64,000 nucleotides of DNA, taken from Sipunculus nudus (Eukaryota > Annelida > Sipuncula > Golfingiida > Sipunculidae). Where the stretch lies: positions 14,560,729-14,624,728 of the forward strand of contig CM049314.1 of the NCBI GenBank assembly GCA_026874595.1, in the 5' to 3' direction. The notes below the pieces were generated by a model. It worked only from the letters and a program-made list of their open reading frames with translations. It made no database searches and was not told the origin of the DNA. Shown here in pieces: positions 61,823 through 64,000 of this stretch. The stretch's first letter is position 1. Each line of letters begins with the position of its first letter. A program made the position numbers and the translations under genes.

Positions 61823-64000
61823 CAACGAAAACGATAGCGACTTTATTCATTATCATTGATTATTTATTTTCATATAACGCTTTTGAAAGCTCTGAGCAGG
61901 ATTACCAAACAGAGAATTTGATTTTCTTTCACATAATACAGTTACAGTTAATTATTTTCAAAATATTTTGCACGATATAATTACCGCTGCCTCCAAAATA
62001 AACATTTCTGTATCAGCCCACTTTTCATTTTAGGTACCCGGGACACGGCTAAGGGTTTACTTAAGAATCATCCCCTCTTGTGCCGACTTTTCAACACTGA
62101 GCGCCCATGTAAGTCCAGAGGAATTAAGGATATGCAATTTACAGTGTCAAAATAAGTATGTACATCAGCACTCAGTCACGCTTAAAATAAAATTCTCCTC
62201 AAATATTGTGTTGTTCTTATTTCACTTCAGTTTTCATTGTTTATGATTTTTCACTATATCTAATAGGGTTTCTTGCAGTCTTCCTCTCGCTTCCTATCGT
62301 AGATATATTTTCAGTCGATTATACTGTACGTCGTAACAGTCATGTACTCGTAAATTTTTATAAAAGTCTATAAAATTGAGGCTTGATGGCATTTTTGTTA
62401 TAAATATTAGAATGTAAGTTACTATTCAACTTTACAACGGTAGTCACGGTAATGAGGGATATTACTCCAATTTTGTTCTATTTCATTGACAGAAACAGCT
62501 GTGCCTACCCTGACATCTTCAGGAGACCAAACGTCTACAACCAATTACTTAACTAGCTTGTCAACTGTAGTCAAATTAGAAGCAGTGACAACAGCACAAA
62601 ATACATTAGCTGAGGTAACAACACTAATACTGCCCACAACAACATTAGCAAGTACTGCATCTGAGGTGACTTCACAAACACTGTCAACAACCACAGTGTC
62701 AAGTACATCAGCTGAAGTGATATCACAAACAGTAGCTGCAACAACAGTACCAAGTACACCAGCTGAGATAACATCACAAACAATGGCTCAAACAACAGTA
62801 CCAAGTACATCAGCTCAGATGACATCACAAACAGTTGCACCAACAACAGTAACAAGTACATCTGCTGAGGTGACATCACAAACAGTGGCATTAACAACAG
62901 TACCAAGTACATCAGCTCAGGTGACATCACAAACAAGGGAACCAACAACCGTACCAAGTACATCAGGTGAGGTTACATCACAAACAGTGGCACCAACAAC
63001 AGTACCAAGGACATCTGCTGAGGTGACATCACAAACAATGGCTCCAACAACAGCACCTAGTACATCAGCCCAGGTGACATCACACACAGTAACACAAACA
63101 ACAGTACCAAGTACATCAGCTGAGGTGACATCACAGAGAGTGGCACCACCAACAGTACCAAAGATATCAGCTCCAGTGACATCACAAACAGGGGCACCAA
63201 CAACAATACTTAGTACATCAGCTCAGATGACATCTCAGACAGTGGCTCAAACAAGAGTACCAAGTACCTCAGCTCAGGTGACATCACAGACAGTGGCACC
63301 AACAACGGTTCAAAGTACATCAGCTCCGGTGTCATCACAAACAAGGGAACCAAAAACCGAACAAAGTGCATCAGGTGTGGTAACATCACAAACAGTGGCA
63401 CCAACAGTACCAAGTCCATTTGCTGAGGTGACATCACAAACAGTGGCACCAACAAGAGTAGCAAGTACATCAGCTGAGGAGACATCACAGACAGTGTCAC
63501 CAACAACAGTAACAAGTACATCGGCTAAGATGACATCACAAACAGTGGCACAAACAACAGCACCAAGTACATCAGCTCAGGTGATATCACAAACAGTGGC
63601 ATCAACAACAGTTCCAAGTACATCAGCTCAGGGAACATCACAAACAGTGTCACCAATAACAGCACCAAGTACATCTGCTGAGGTGACATCACAAACAGTG
63701 GCACCATCAACACTACCAAGTTTATCAGCTCAGATGACATCACAAACAGTTGCACTAACAACAGTAACAAGTACATCTGCTGAAGTGACATCACAAACAG
63801 TGGCATTATCATCAATTCCAAGTACATCAGCTCAGGTGACATCACAAACAAGGGAACCAACAACCGTACCAAGTACATCAGGTGAGGTAGCATCACAAAC
63901 AGTGGCACCAAAAACAGTACCAAGTACATCTGCTGAGGTAACATCACAAACAGTGGCACGAACAGCAGTACCAAGTACATCAGCTGAGGTGACATCACAA
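372..64000 (+). CDS. Giant modular EGF / CBM14 (chitin-binding) / mucin protein gene, partial at both ends
   Basis: Overall gene model joining the exons listed below (8 five-prime exons, 112 array exons, 1 three-prime mucin exon). Every accepted exon begins after AG with two bases of a split codon and ends with its first base before GT, so all introns are phase 1 and all complete exons are multiples of three. Splicing them gives one uninterrupted frame of about 10,600 codons. Domains alternate: 59 EGF-like and 59 CBM14 (peritrophin-A) domains, with Thr/Ser/Pro-rich tails on the second CBM14 of each pair. CBM14 domains bind chitin, and the mucin tails should be heavily O-glycosylated. No transmembrane segment, signal peptide, start or stop codon is identified, so those should lie outside. 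An extracellular matrix or mucus role is inferred. That 62493 onward belongs to the same gene is likely from phase and composition but unproven across the 3.8-kb gap. Confidence 0.8.
831..968 (+). CDS. EGF-like exon, 5' region 1 (eight-cysteine variant)
   Basis: A 138-bp phase 1-1 exon, acceptor TTCCTTGCAG and donor GTAAAT. Residues begin [14 protein letters not shown] and include CICAECDC. Cysteine spacing is C-x4-C-x5-C-x9-C-x-C-x2-C-x-C-x10-C, i.e. an EGF fold core with two extra cysteines just after the fifth. The CxNGGTC block is typical of EGF domains. No calcium-binding D-x-D/N-E signature is present at the N-terminus. The same architecture recurs in every EGF exon of this locus, but nucleotide divergence from the array copies is large. 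Confidence 0.85.
969..1316 (+). other. Intron, nothing else seen
   Basis: 348 bp of AT-rich sequence between EGF exon 831-968 and the CBM14 exon at 1317. It begins GTAAAT and ends TTTCAG. No additional exon or repeat was recognised. Confidence 0.6.
1317..1595 (+). CDS. CBM14 chitin-binding exon with Thr-rich tail, 5' region 1
   Basis: A 279-bp phase 1-1 exon (93 codons) between TTTCAG and GTATGC. It starts [14 protein letters not shown] and has six cysteines spaced 11-5-11-19-7, the peritrophin-A/CBM14 pattern. It also has the family aromatic before Cys3 (DGYLEC) and an F-N-P after Cys4 (LVFNP). An NQT N-glycosylation sequon precedes Cys4. After Cys6 follows a tail of about 30 residues rich in Thr and Pro ([13 protein letters not shown]), a rudimentary mucin linker. 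Confidence 0.85.
1692..1877 (+). CDS. Unrecognised 62-codon phase 1-1 exon
   Basis: Acceptor TTTTTGCACAG and donor GTAAGG (near consensus) enclose 186 bp, exactly 62 codons, open in the locus phase. The frame begins [18 protein letters not shown] and later contains [20 protein letters not shown]. It has two cysteines, mixed polar and hydrophobic residues, and no resemblance to EGF, CBM14 or mucin modules. I do not recognise a family. A short disulphide-closed domain or a decayed module is possible. The splice sites and symmetry support an exon, but the open frame alone is weak evidence. Confidence 0.45.
1878..2325 (+). other. Intron, nothing else seen
   Basis: 448 bp of AT-rich sequence from GTAAGG to TTTTACAG. 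No exon with a consistent frame or recognisable repeat was found. Confidence 0.55.
2326..2463 (+). CDS. EGF-like exon, 5' region 2 (eight-cysteine variant)
   Basis: A 138-bp phase 1-1 exon between TTTTACAG and GTAGGT. It starts [14 protein letters not shown] and contains CICAECDC, with spacing C-x4-C-x5-C-x9-C-x-C-x2-C-x-C-x10-C as in exon 831-968. It ends CENLSG after splicing. It is closely similar in protein to the other 5' EGF exons and to EGF-A of the array. Confidence 0.85.
2565..2596. repeat. Perfect 10-bp inverted repeat (hairpin)
   Basis: CGGAAAGGCA at 2565-2574 and its exact reverse complement TGCCTTTCCG at 2587-2596, with a 12-base loop. The same arm occurs in a second hairpin at 2951-2997. 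Confidence 0.6.
2951..2997. repeat. Second hairpin with the same arm sequence
   Basis: TGTCTTTCCG at 2951-2960 pairs with CGGAAAGGCA at 2988-2997 (9 of 10 positions). It shares its arm with the hairpin at 2565-2596. It may be the remnant of a small inverted-repeat element. Confidence 0.45.
3641..3970 (+). CDS. CBM14 chitin-binding exon with Thr-rich tail, 5' region 2
   Basis: A 330-bp phase 1-1 exon (110 codons), acceptor TTAATTACAG. The donor GTTATA at 3971 is weak, so the 3' edge is less certain. Six cysteines are spaced 11-5-11-19-7, identical to the 5' region 1 CBM14, with AAYIEC and LAFNP at the conserved positions and an NQT sequon. The tail after Cys6 is longer than in exon 1317-1595 and Thr/Ser/Pro rich. 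The frame stays open upstream of the acceptor to an ATG at 3586, giving a leader-like hydrophobic stretch. I treat that as translated polypyrimidine tract rather than a signal peptide. Confidence 0.8.
4045..4111. repeat. (AT)n microsatellite
   Basis: A run of alternating A and T interrupted by single C and G positions, inside the intron between the CBM14 exon 3641-3970 and the EGF exon at 4206. Confidence 0.9.
4206..4343 (+). CDS. EGF-like exon, 5' region 3 (eight-cysteine variant)
   Basis: A 138-bp phase 1-1 exon between TGCTTTACAG and GTACCA. It starts [14 protein letters not shown] and contains CLCAECDC, with the same eight-cysteine spacing as the two preceding EGF exons. It ends HCEFLT before the split Gly codon, resembling the HCEFLP ending of array EGF-A, so this copy is a plausible close relative of the array's first EGF. 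Confidence 0.85.
4344..4713 (+). other. Intron, nothing else seen
   Basis: 370 bp of AT-rich sequence from GTACCA to TTCTTCCAG. The frame of the next exon is open upstream to an ATG at 4620, but that stretch lies across the acceptor and is judged intronic. Confidence 0.55.
4714..5271 (+). CDS. CBM14 + mucin exon immediately before the array
   Basis: A 558-bp phase 1-1 exon (186 codons). After [15 protein letters not shown] come six cysteines with spacing 11-5-11-19-7, matching the other 5' CBM14 domains rather than the array ones. The tail is a full mucin segment. Its first part ([19 protein letters not shown]) is unique. From about base 5005 it becomes nearly identical in DNA to the array's 43-residue mucin repeat, with two copies ending TTTDPG. 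The exon is therefore a hybrid of an old CBM14 head and an array-like tail. Local differences from the array include a Gly-Val for Val-Ala in the second repeat (STGVPEE). Confidence 0.85.
5410..7192 (+). CDS. Array unit 1: EGF-A, CBM14-1, EGF-B, CBM14-2/mucin exons
   Basis: Exons 5410-5544 (EGF-A), 5786-6004 (CBM14-1), 6270-6407 (EGF-B), 6656-7192 (CBM14-2 + mucin), all phase 1-1. EGF-A (45 codons) has cysteine spacing 4-5-8-1-2-1-10, with [11 protein letters not shown]14-1 (73 codons) has six cysteines spaced 13-5-7-15-8, a KYLDC aromatic, GTVFDP and an NIT sequon after Cys6. EGF-B (46 codons) has spacing 4-5-9-1-2-1-10, with [11 protein letters not shown]14-2 (179 codons with tail) has spacing 13-5-10-22-8, RRYYIC and GTKFNI, then two copies of a 43-residue Thr-rich repeat containing [19 protein letters not shown]. 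The unit is effectively a dimer of an EGF+CBM14 module. EGF-B carries Arg in QTGRAG. The first mucin repeat ends LPDS. Confidence 0.88.
7331..9113 (+). CDS. Array unit 2: four exons
   Basis: Exons 7331-7465 (EGF-A), 7708-7926 (CBM14-1), 8191-8328 (EGF-B), 8577-9113 (CBM14-2/mucin). Nearly identical to units 1 and 3. EGF-A uses TGT for its first Cys (shared with unit 3, TGC elsewhere). EGF-B has QTGRAG. CBM14-2 has a private Leu-to-Phe change in SSFTEAD. Confidence 0.87.
9252..11034 (+). CDS. Array unit 3: four exons
   Basis: Exons 9252-9386, 9629-9847, 10112-10249, 10498-11034 in the order EGF-A, CBM14-1, EGF-B, CBM14-2/mucin. Protein is the unit 1 type (QTGRAG, LPDS). It differs from unit 2 by SSLTEAD. 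Together with unit 4 it forms a dimer that is repeated as units 5 and 6. Confidence 0.87.
11174..12954 (+). CDS. Array unit 4: four exons
   Basis: Exons 11174-11308, 11549-11767, 12032-12169, 12418-12954. CBM14-1 ends [10 protein letters not shown] (Val to Leu, shared only with unit 6). EGF-B has QTGLAG, the form found in all units from 6 onward. CBM14-2 has CSDHT in place of CSNPT and SQLGAG (shared with unit 6), and its first mucin repeat ends LPDA. One T fewer in the acceptor tract of EGF-B (GGTTTCCCC) distinguishes this intron. Confidence 0.87.
13094..14874 (+). CDS. Array unit 5: four exons
   Basis: Exons 13094-13228, 13469-13687, 13952-14089, 14338-14874. EGF-B is the Arg form (QTGRAG) as in units 1-3. 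Mucin changes private to this unit are TPTTTPQ in the first repeat and PQASQG in the second. The first repeat ends LPDS. Confidence 0.87.
15014..16666 (+). CDS. Array unit 6: four exons, one mucin repeat lost
   Basis: Exons 15014-15148, 15389-15607, 15873-16010, 16259-16666. The last exon is 408 bp instead of 537: exactly one 129-bp (43-residue) mucin repeat is missing, so frame and phase are kept. Other oddities are EGF-A EKSDAAG (the Gly at 15114-15116 changed to Asp), [12 protein letters not shown] (Asn to Ser), CBM14-1 [10 protein letters not shown] and CBM14-2 SQLGAG, the last two shared with unit 4. Confidence 0.87.
16806..18586 (+). CDS. Array unit 7: four exons (type E)
   Basis: Exons 16806-16940, 17180-17398, 17664-17801, 18050-18586. 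EGF-B ends ENLLG. CBM14-2 has the haplotype [22 protein letters not shown] and TLPTSPQ, which recurs unchanged in units 16 and 18. The intron before EGF-B has GGGATAGTTC instead of GGGACAGTTC, also shared with 16 and 18. Confidence 0.87.
18726..20504 (+). CDS. Array unit 8: four exons (type F)
   Basis: Exons 18726-18860, 19101-19319, 19585-19722, 19971-20504. CBM14-2 lacks one Glu codon (GAAVGY rather than GAAEVGY), shortening the Cys1-Cys2 loop to 12 residues and the exon to 534 bp. Repeats end [10 protein letters not shown]. Unit 19 is its counterpart 21.1 kb downstream. Confidence 0.87.
20644..22422 (+). CDS. Array unit 9: four exons (type A)
   Basis: Exons 20644-20778, 21019-21237, 21503-21640, 21889-22422. 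CBM14-2 has the Glu deletion (GAAVGY), and the first mucin repeat has TTMQST. The intron before CBM14-1 carries a private AACTAAATGG variant (near 20880) found again only in unit 20, which marks the breakpoint of a later rearrangement. Confidence 0.87.
22562..24343 (+). CDS. Array unit 10: four exons (type B)
   Basis: Exons 22562-22696, 22937-23155, 23421-23558, 23807-24343. EGF-A starts AACCCTG, so the split codon becomes GAA (Glu) instead of GGA (Gly). EGF-B ends ENLLG. CBM14-2 has STPQVC (Leu-Asp replaced by Gln-Val before Cys6), TISPTT and ETPVQST. In the preceding intron a TAG is CAG near 23758, which opens the frame back to an ATG at 23623. This is not taken as coding because the AG acceptor and phase are unchanged. 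Confidence 0.87.
24483..26264 (+). CDS. Array unit 11: four exons (type C)
   Basis: Exons 24483-24617, 24858-25076, 25342-25479, 25728-26264. CBM14-2/mucin has TTLKTT (Val to Leu) and TTSQTSQG (Pro to Ser) in the first repeat. The intron before EGF-B has TAATCCTTGG and TTCTCCGTTG, both shared with units 14, 21 and 24. Confidence 0.87.
26404..28182 (+). CDS. Array unit 12: four exons (type A)
   Basis: Exons 26404-26538, 26779-26997, 27263-27400, 27649-28182. CBM14-2 has GAAVGY and TTMQST as in unit 9, so units 12-14 repeat the A-B-C order of units 9-11 at an offset of 5760 bp. Confidence 0.87.
28322..30103 (+). CDS. Array unit 13: four exons (type B)
   Basis: Exons 28322-28456, 28697-28915, 29181-29318, 29567-30103. 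EGF-A has the Glu split codon. EGF-B ends ENLLG. CBM14-2 has STPLVC (only the Asp changed, unlike STPQVC of unit 10), TISPTT and ETPVQST. The upstream TAG-to-CAG intron change is shared with unit 10. Confidence 0.87.
30243..32024 (+). CDS. Array unit 14: four exons (type C)
   Basis: Exons 30243-30377, 30618-30836, 31102-31239, 31488-32024. Same TTLKTT and TTSQTSQG haplotype as unit 11. No protein difference from unit 11 was noticed in the four exons. Confidence 0.87.
32164..33945 (+). CDS. Array unit 15: four exons (type D, altered EGF-B donor)
   Basis: Exons 32164-32298, 32539-32757, 33023-33160, 33409-33945. The donor after EGF-B is GTTAGT rather than GTAAGT, and the next acceptor tract has TTTGCCTTTGCAG in place of TTTGCCGTTGCAG. 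Both changes recur in units 17 and 25. CBM14-2 keeps Glu (GAAEVGY) but has TTMQST. Confidence 0.86.
34085..35866 (+). CDS. Array unit 16: four exons (type E)
   Basis: Exons 34085-34219, 34460-34678, 34944-35081, 35330-35866. EGF-A has the Glu split codon. EGF-B ends ENLLG. CBM14-2 has the type E haplotype ([29 protein letters not shown]) of unit 7. Units 15-16 are repeated as 17-18 at an offset of 3842 bp. Confidence 0.87.
36006..37787 (+). CDS. Array unit 17: four exons (type D, altered EGF-B donor)
   Basis: Exons 36006-36140, 36381-36599, 36865-37002, 37251-37787. GTTAGT donor after EGF-B and TTTGCCTTTGCAG acceptor as in unit 15. TTMQST in the first mucin repeat. Confidence 0.86.
37927..39708 (+). 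CDS. Array unit 18: four exons (type E)
   Basis: Exons 37927-38061, 38302-38520, 38786-38923, 39172-39708. Glu split codon in EGF-A; ENLLG; type E mucin haplotype. It starts the second copy of the large block, matching unit 7 from its CBM14-1/EGF-B intron onward. Confidence 0.87.
39848..41626 (+). CDS. Array unit 19: four exons (type F)
   Basis: Exons 39848-39982, 40223-40441, 40707-40844, 41093-41626. Glu deletion (GAAVGY) with TTVQST, as in unit 8. It also shares with unit 8 the intron variant GAGAGTAGTATTC after CBM14-1. Confidence 0.87.
41766..43547 (+). CDS. Array unit 20: four exons, hybrid of unit 9 front and unit 10 back
   Basis: Exons 41766-41900, 42141-42359, 42625-42762, 43011-43547. 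The front half, including the private AACTAAATGG intron variant near 42002, matches unit 9. From AATGGGGCGC near 42535 onward (ENLLG, STPQVC, TISPTT, ETPVQST) it matches unit 10. Exactly one unit length is therefore missing relative to the first block, the expected product of unequal crossing-over between 42004 and 42535. Confidence 0.87.
43687..45468 (+). CDS. Array unit 21: four exons (type C)
   Basis: Exons 43687-43821, 44062-44280, 44546-44683, 44932-45468. TTLKTT and TTSQTSQG haplotype. Counterpart of unit 11 at an offset of 19,204 bp. Confidence 0.87.
45608..47386 (+). CDS. Array unit 22: four exons (type A)
   Basis: Exons 45608-45742, 45983-46201, 46467-46604, 46853-47386. GAAVGY and TTMQST. 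Counterpart of unit 12. Confidence 0.87.
47526..49307 (+). CDS. Array unit 23: four exons (type B)
   Basis: Exons 47526-47660, 47901-48119, 48385-48522, 48771-49307. Glu split codon in EGF-A, ENLLG, STPLVC, TISPTT, ETPVQST. Counterpart of unit 13, including its STPLVC state. Confidence 0.87.
49447..51228 (+). CDS. Array unit 24: four exons (type C)
   Basis: Exons 49447-49581, 49822-50040, 50306-50443, 50692-51228. TTLKTT and TTSQTSQG. Counterpart of unit 14. Confidence 0.87.
51368..53149 (+). CDS. Array unit 25: four exons (type D, altered EGF-B donor)
   Basis: Exons 51368-51502, 51743-51961, 52227-52364, 52613-53149. GTTAGT donor and TTTGCCTTTGCAG acceptor as in units 15 and 17. CBM14-2 has a private Gly-to-Arg change (DGQRPFQ) between Cys3 and Cys4. 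TTMQST. It is the last unit of the second large block. Confidence 0.86.
53289..55070 (+). CDS. Array unit 26: four exons (type G)
   Basis: Exons 53289-53423, 53664-53882, 54148-54285, 54534-55070. ENLLG in EGF-B. CBM14-2 has STPLDC with TTALPALTT, a state intermediate between type E (TALPT) and the common TAPPA. The preceding intron has the TAG-to-CAG change of type B. Confidence 0.87.
55210..56991 (+). CDS. Array unit 27: four exons (type G)
   Basis: Exons 55210-55344, 55585-55803, 56069-56206, 56455-56991. Same type G haplotype as unit 26, no protein difference noticed, so 26 and 27 look like a very recent single-unit duplication (offset 1921 bp). Confidence 0.87.
57131..58666 (+). CDS. 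Array unit 28: terminal unit, fourth exon diverged after 58560
   Basis: Exons 57131-57265, 57506-57724, 57990-58127, 58376-58666. The fourth exon is array-like to 58560 with a private KADPDG (Pro to Ala). Beyond that the DNA is unrelated at most third positions while the protein stays homologous ([12 protein letters not shown] against [12 protein letters not shown]). The mucin repeats are absent and replaced by about 30 residues rich in Ser ([11 protein letters not shown]). I place the donor at 58667 (GTTCGT, weak) because it preserves phase 1. A better-looking GTAAAG at 58671 would break phase. Read through, the frame stops at 58672-58674. Confidence 0.75.
58667..59029 (+). other. AT-rich intron or intergenic DNA
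   Basis: No domain-bearing frame. It contains one possible very short terminal exon (58893-58924, separate entry). Confidence 0.5.
58893..58924 (+). other. Possible short alternative terminal exon
   Basis: Acceptor TTTATTTCAG followed in phase 1 by [10 protein letters not shown] and a TAA at 58922-58924. If the donor at 58667 were joined here the protein would end. No nearby AATAAA supports it, so it may be chance. Confidence 0.2.
59030..59890 (-). mobile_element. Decayed non-LTR retrotransposon (reverse transcriptase fragment)
   Basis: On the - strand several broken frames in the correct order resemble the reverse transcriptase of jockey-like LINE elements common in marine invertebrate genomes. 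From the 5' side: DQLGFEK, then shifted [12 protein letters not shown], then [18 protein letters not shown], a short stretch with [15 protein letters not shown], later [10 protein letters not shown] and [28 protein letters not shown], and finally [13 protein letters not shown]-like residues in another frame. The catalytic YADD region is missing, replaced by a short gap and a homopolymer. Multiple frameshifts and stops show it is dead. Ends are approximate. No target-site duplication was identified. Confidence 0.75.
59472..59487. repeat. G16 homopolymer
   Basis: Sixteen consecutive G on the + strand, inside the retrotransposon remnant, where the - strand would encode a run of prolines. The length may be unreliable in the assembly. 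Confidence 0.9.
60215..60391 (+). other. Open stretch with VWC-like cysteine pattern, possible exon or decayed exon
   Basis: After TTTTATAG the frame is open for 58 codons to a TGA at 60389-60391. It reads ...[18 protein letters not shown] and later SICRSYHC. The C-x3-G-x2-Y-x2-PGEE...C-x4-C look recalls von Willebrand factor C or single-VWC proteins. It would need a phase-0 acceptor, so it does not fit the surrounding gene. Chance or a decayed unrelated exon are both possible. Confidence 0.2.
61781..61822. repeat. (ATA)n microsatellite
   Basis: About 14 uninterrupted AAT/ATA triplets. Confidence 0.9.
62034..62108 (+). other. Exon-like 75-bp segment with strong splice sites (possible stop-introducing exon)
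   Basis: Acceptor CTTTTCATTTTAG and donor GTAAGT flank 75 bp that are open in phase 1-1 (includes [18 protein letters not shown]). Joined to the exon at 62493, its final T plus AA would make TAA, so constitutive inclusion before that exon would end the protein. It is either not an exon, an alternative terminal route, or a regulated stop-introducing exon. Confidence 0.25.
62109..62492. other. AT-rich intron, nothing else seen
   Basis: 384 bp without recognisable features, ending in the acceptor TTTCATTGACAG at 62481-62492. Confidence 0.5.
62493..64000 (+). CDS. Large mucin exon with 17-residue Thr/Ser/Pro repeats, open at window end
   Basis: Starts after TTGACAG in phase 1 (G+AA gives Glu, then [17 protein letters not shown]) and stays open for about 502 codons to the last base. 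After about 80 bases of unique Thr/Ser-rich sequence it consists of roughly 28 tandem copies of a 51-bp repeat, consensus [17 protein letters not shown], about half Thr or Ser, suited to dense O-glycosylation. Copies vary by substitution, and one near 63405 lacks a single Thr codon. There are no cysteines. The repeat differs in length and sequence from the array's 43-residue mucin repeat. The matching intron phase suggests it belongs to the same gene. A neighbouring paralogue is the alternative. Confidence 0.75.
62575..64000 (+). repeat. 51-bp tandem minisatellite coding for mucin repeats
   Basis: Head-to-tail 51-bp units recognisable by the recurring ACATCACAAACAGTGGCACC and AGTACATCAGCTGAG blocks. 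It continues past the window. Confidence 0.9.

Larger units (their letters stand above)
59891..62033. other. AT-rich intron or intergenic DNA, mostly featureless
   Basis: No recognised gene. It holds a short open stretch with a cysteine pattern (60215-60391), an unrecognised open frame of 86 codons at 60643-60903 that matches nothing I know, and an ATA microsatellite (61781-61822). Confidence 0.45.

Noticed and set aside
62571-63998. Three long hydrophobic open frames on the - strand opposite the 17-residue mucin repeats
   Set aside because: They are the antisense of a 51-bp repeat lacking stop codons in that frame. The sense strand has a proper acceptor, matching phase and mucin composition.

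Overview
Eukaryotic genomic DNA carrying part of one very large gene on the + strand. The evidence is spliced exons with canonical GT/AG borders and pyrimidine-rich acceptors, every accepted intron in phase 1, AT-rich introns, and decayed non-LTR retrotransposon sequence. The domains (EGF-like, CBM14/peritrophin-A chitin-binding, Thr-rich mucin) and the retrotransposon type fit a marine invertebrate, most likely a lophotrochozoan such as a mollusc. The taxon is an inference. I see no convincing start codon, stop codon or promoter, so the gene appears to run off both ends. There are no RNA genes or CRISPR arrays.

Layout. 1-371: intron-like AT-rich DNA. 372-5271: eight diverged exons (short Thr-rich; EGF; CBM14+Thr tail; an unrecognised 62-codon exon; EGF; CBM14+Thr tail; EGF; CBM14+mucin). 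5410-58666: 28 tandem units of about 1.92 kb, each with four exons: EGF-A (135 bp), CBM14-1 (219 bp), EGF-B (138 bp) and CBM14-2 plus mucin (usually 537 bp). Introns are about as well conserved as exons. Nucleotide-level homogenisation starts inside the last 5' exon (near 5005) and stops abruptly inside the last unit's fourth exon (58560). 58667-62492: AT-rich DNA with a broken reverse transcriptase on the - strand (about 59030-59890) and three doubtful exon-like pieces. 62493-64000: a phase-1 mucin exon of 17-residue Thr/Ser/Pro repeats that is still open at the window edge.

The accepted exons sum to about 10,600 codons. All internal ones are symmetric 1-1, so any can be duplicated, lost or skipped without breaking frame. 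The product would be a giant secreted or extracellular protein with 59 EGF-like and 59 CBM14 domains in alternating pairs separated by O-glycosylation-prone linkers. A chitin-binding mucin of a peritrophic, cuticular, shell or mucus matrix is a reasonable inference, not something the sequence proves. The most notable points are the array with higher-order duplications, an EGF variant with eight cysteines (C-x-C-x2-C-x-C), and sharp homogenisation boundaries inside exons.
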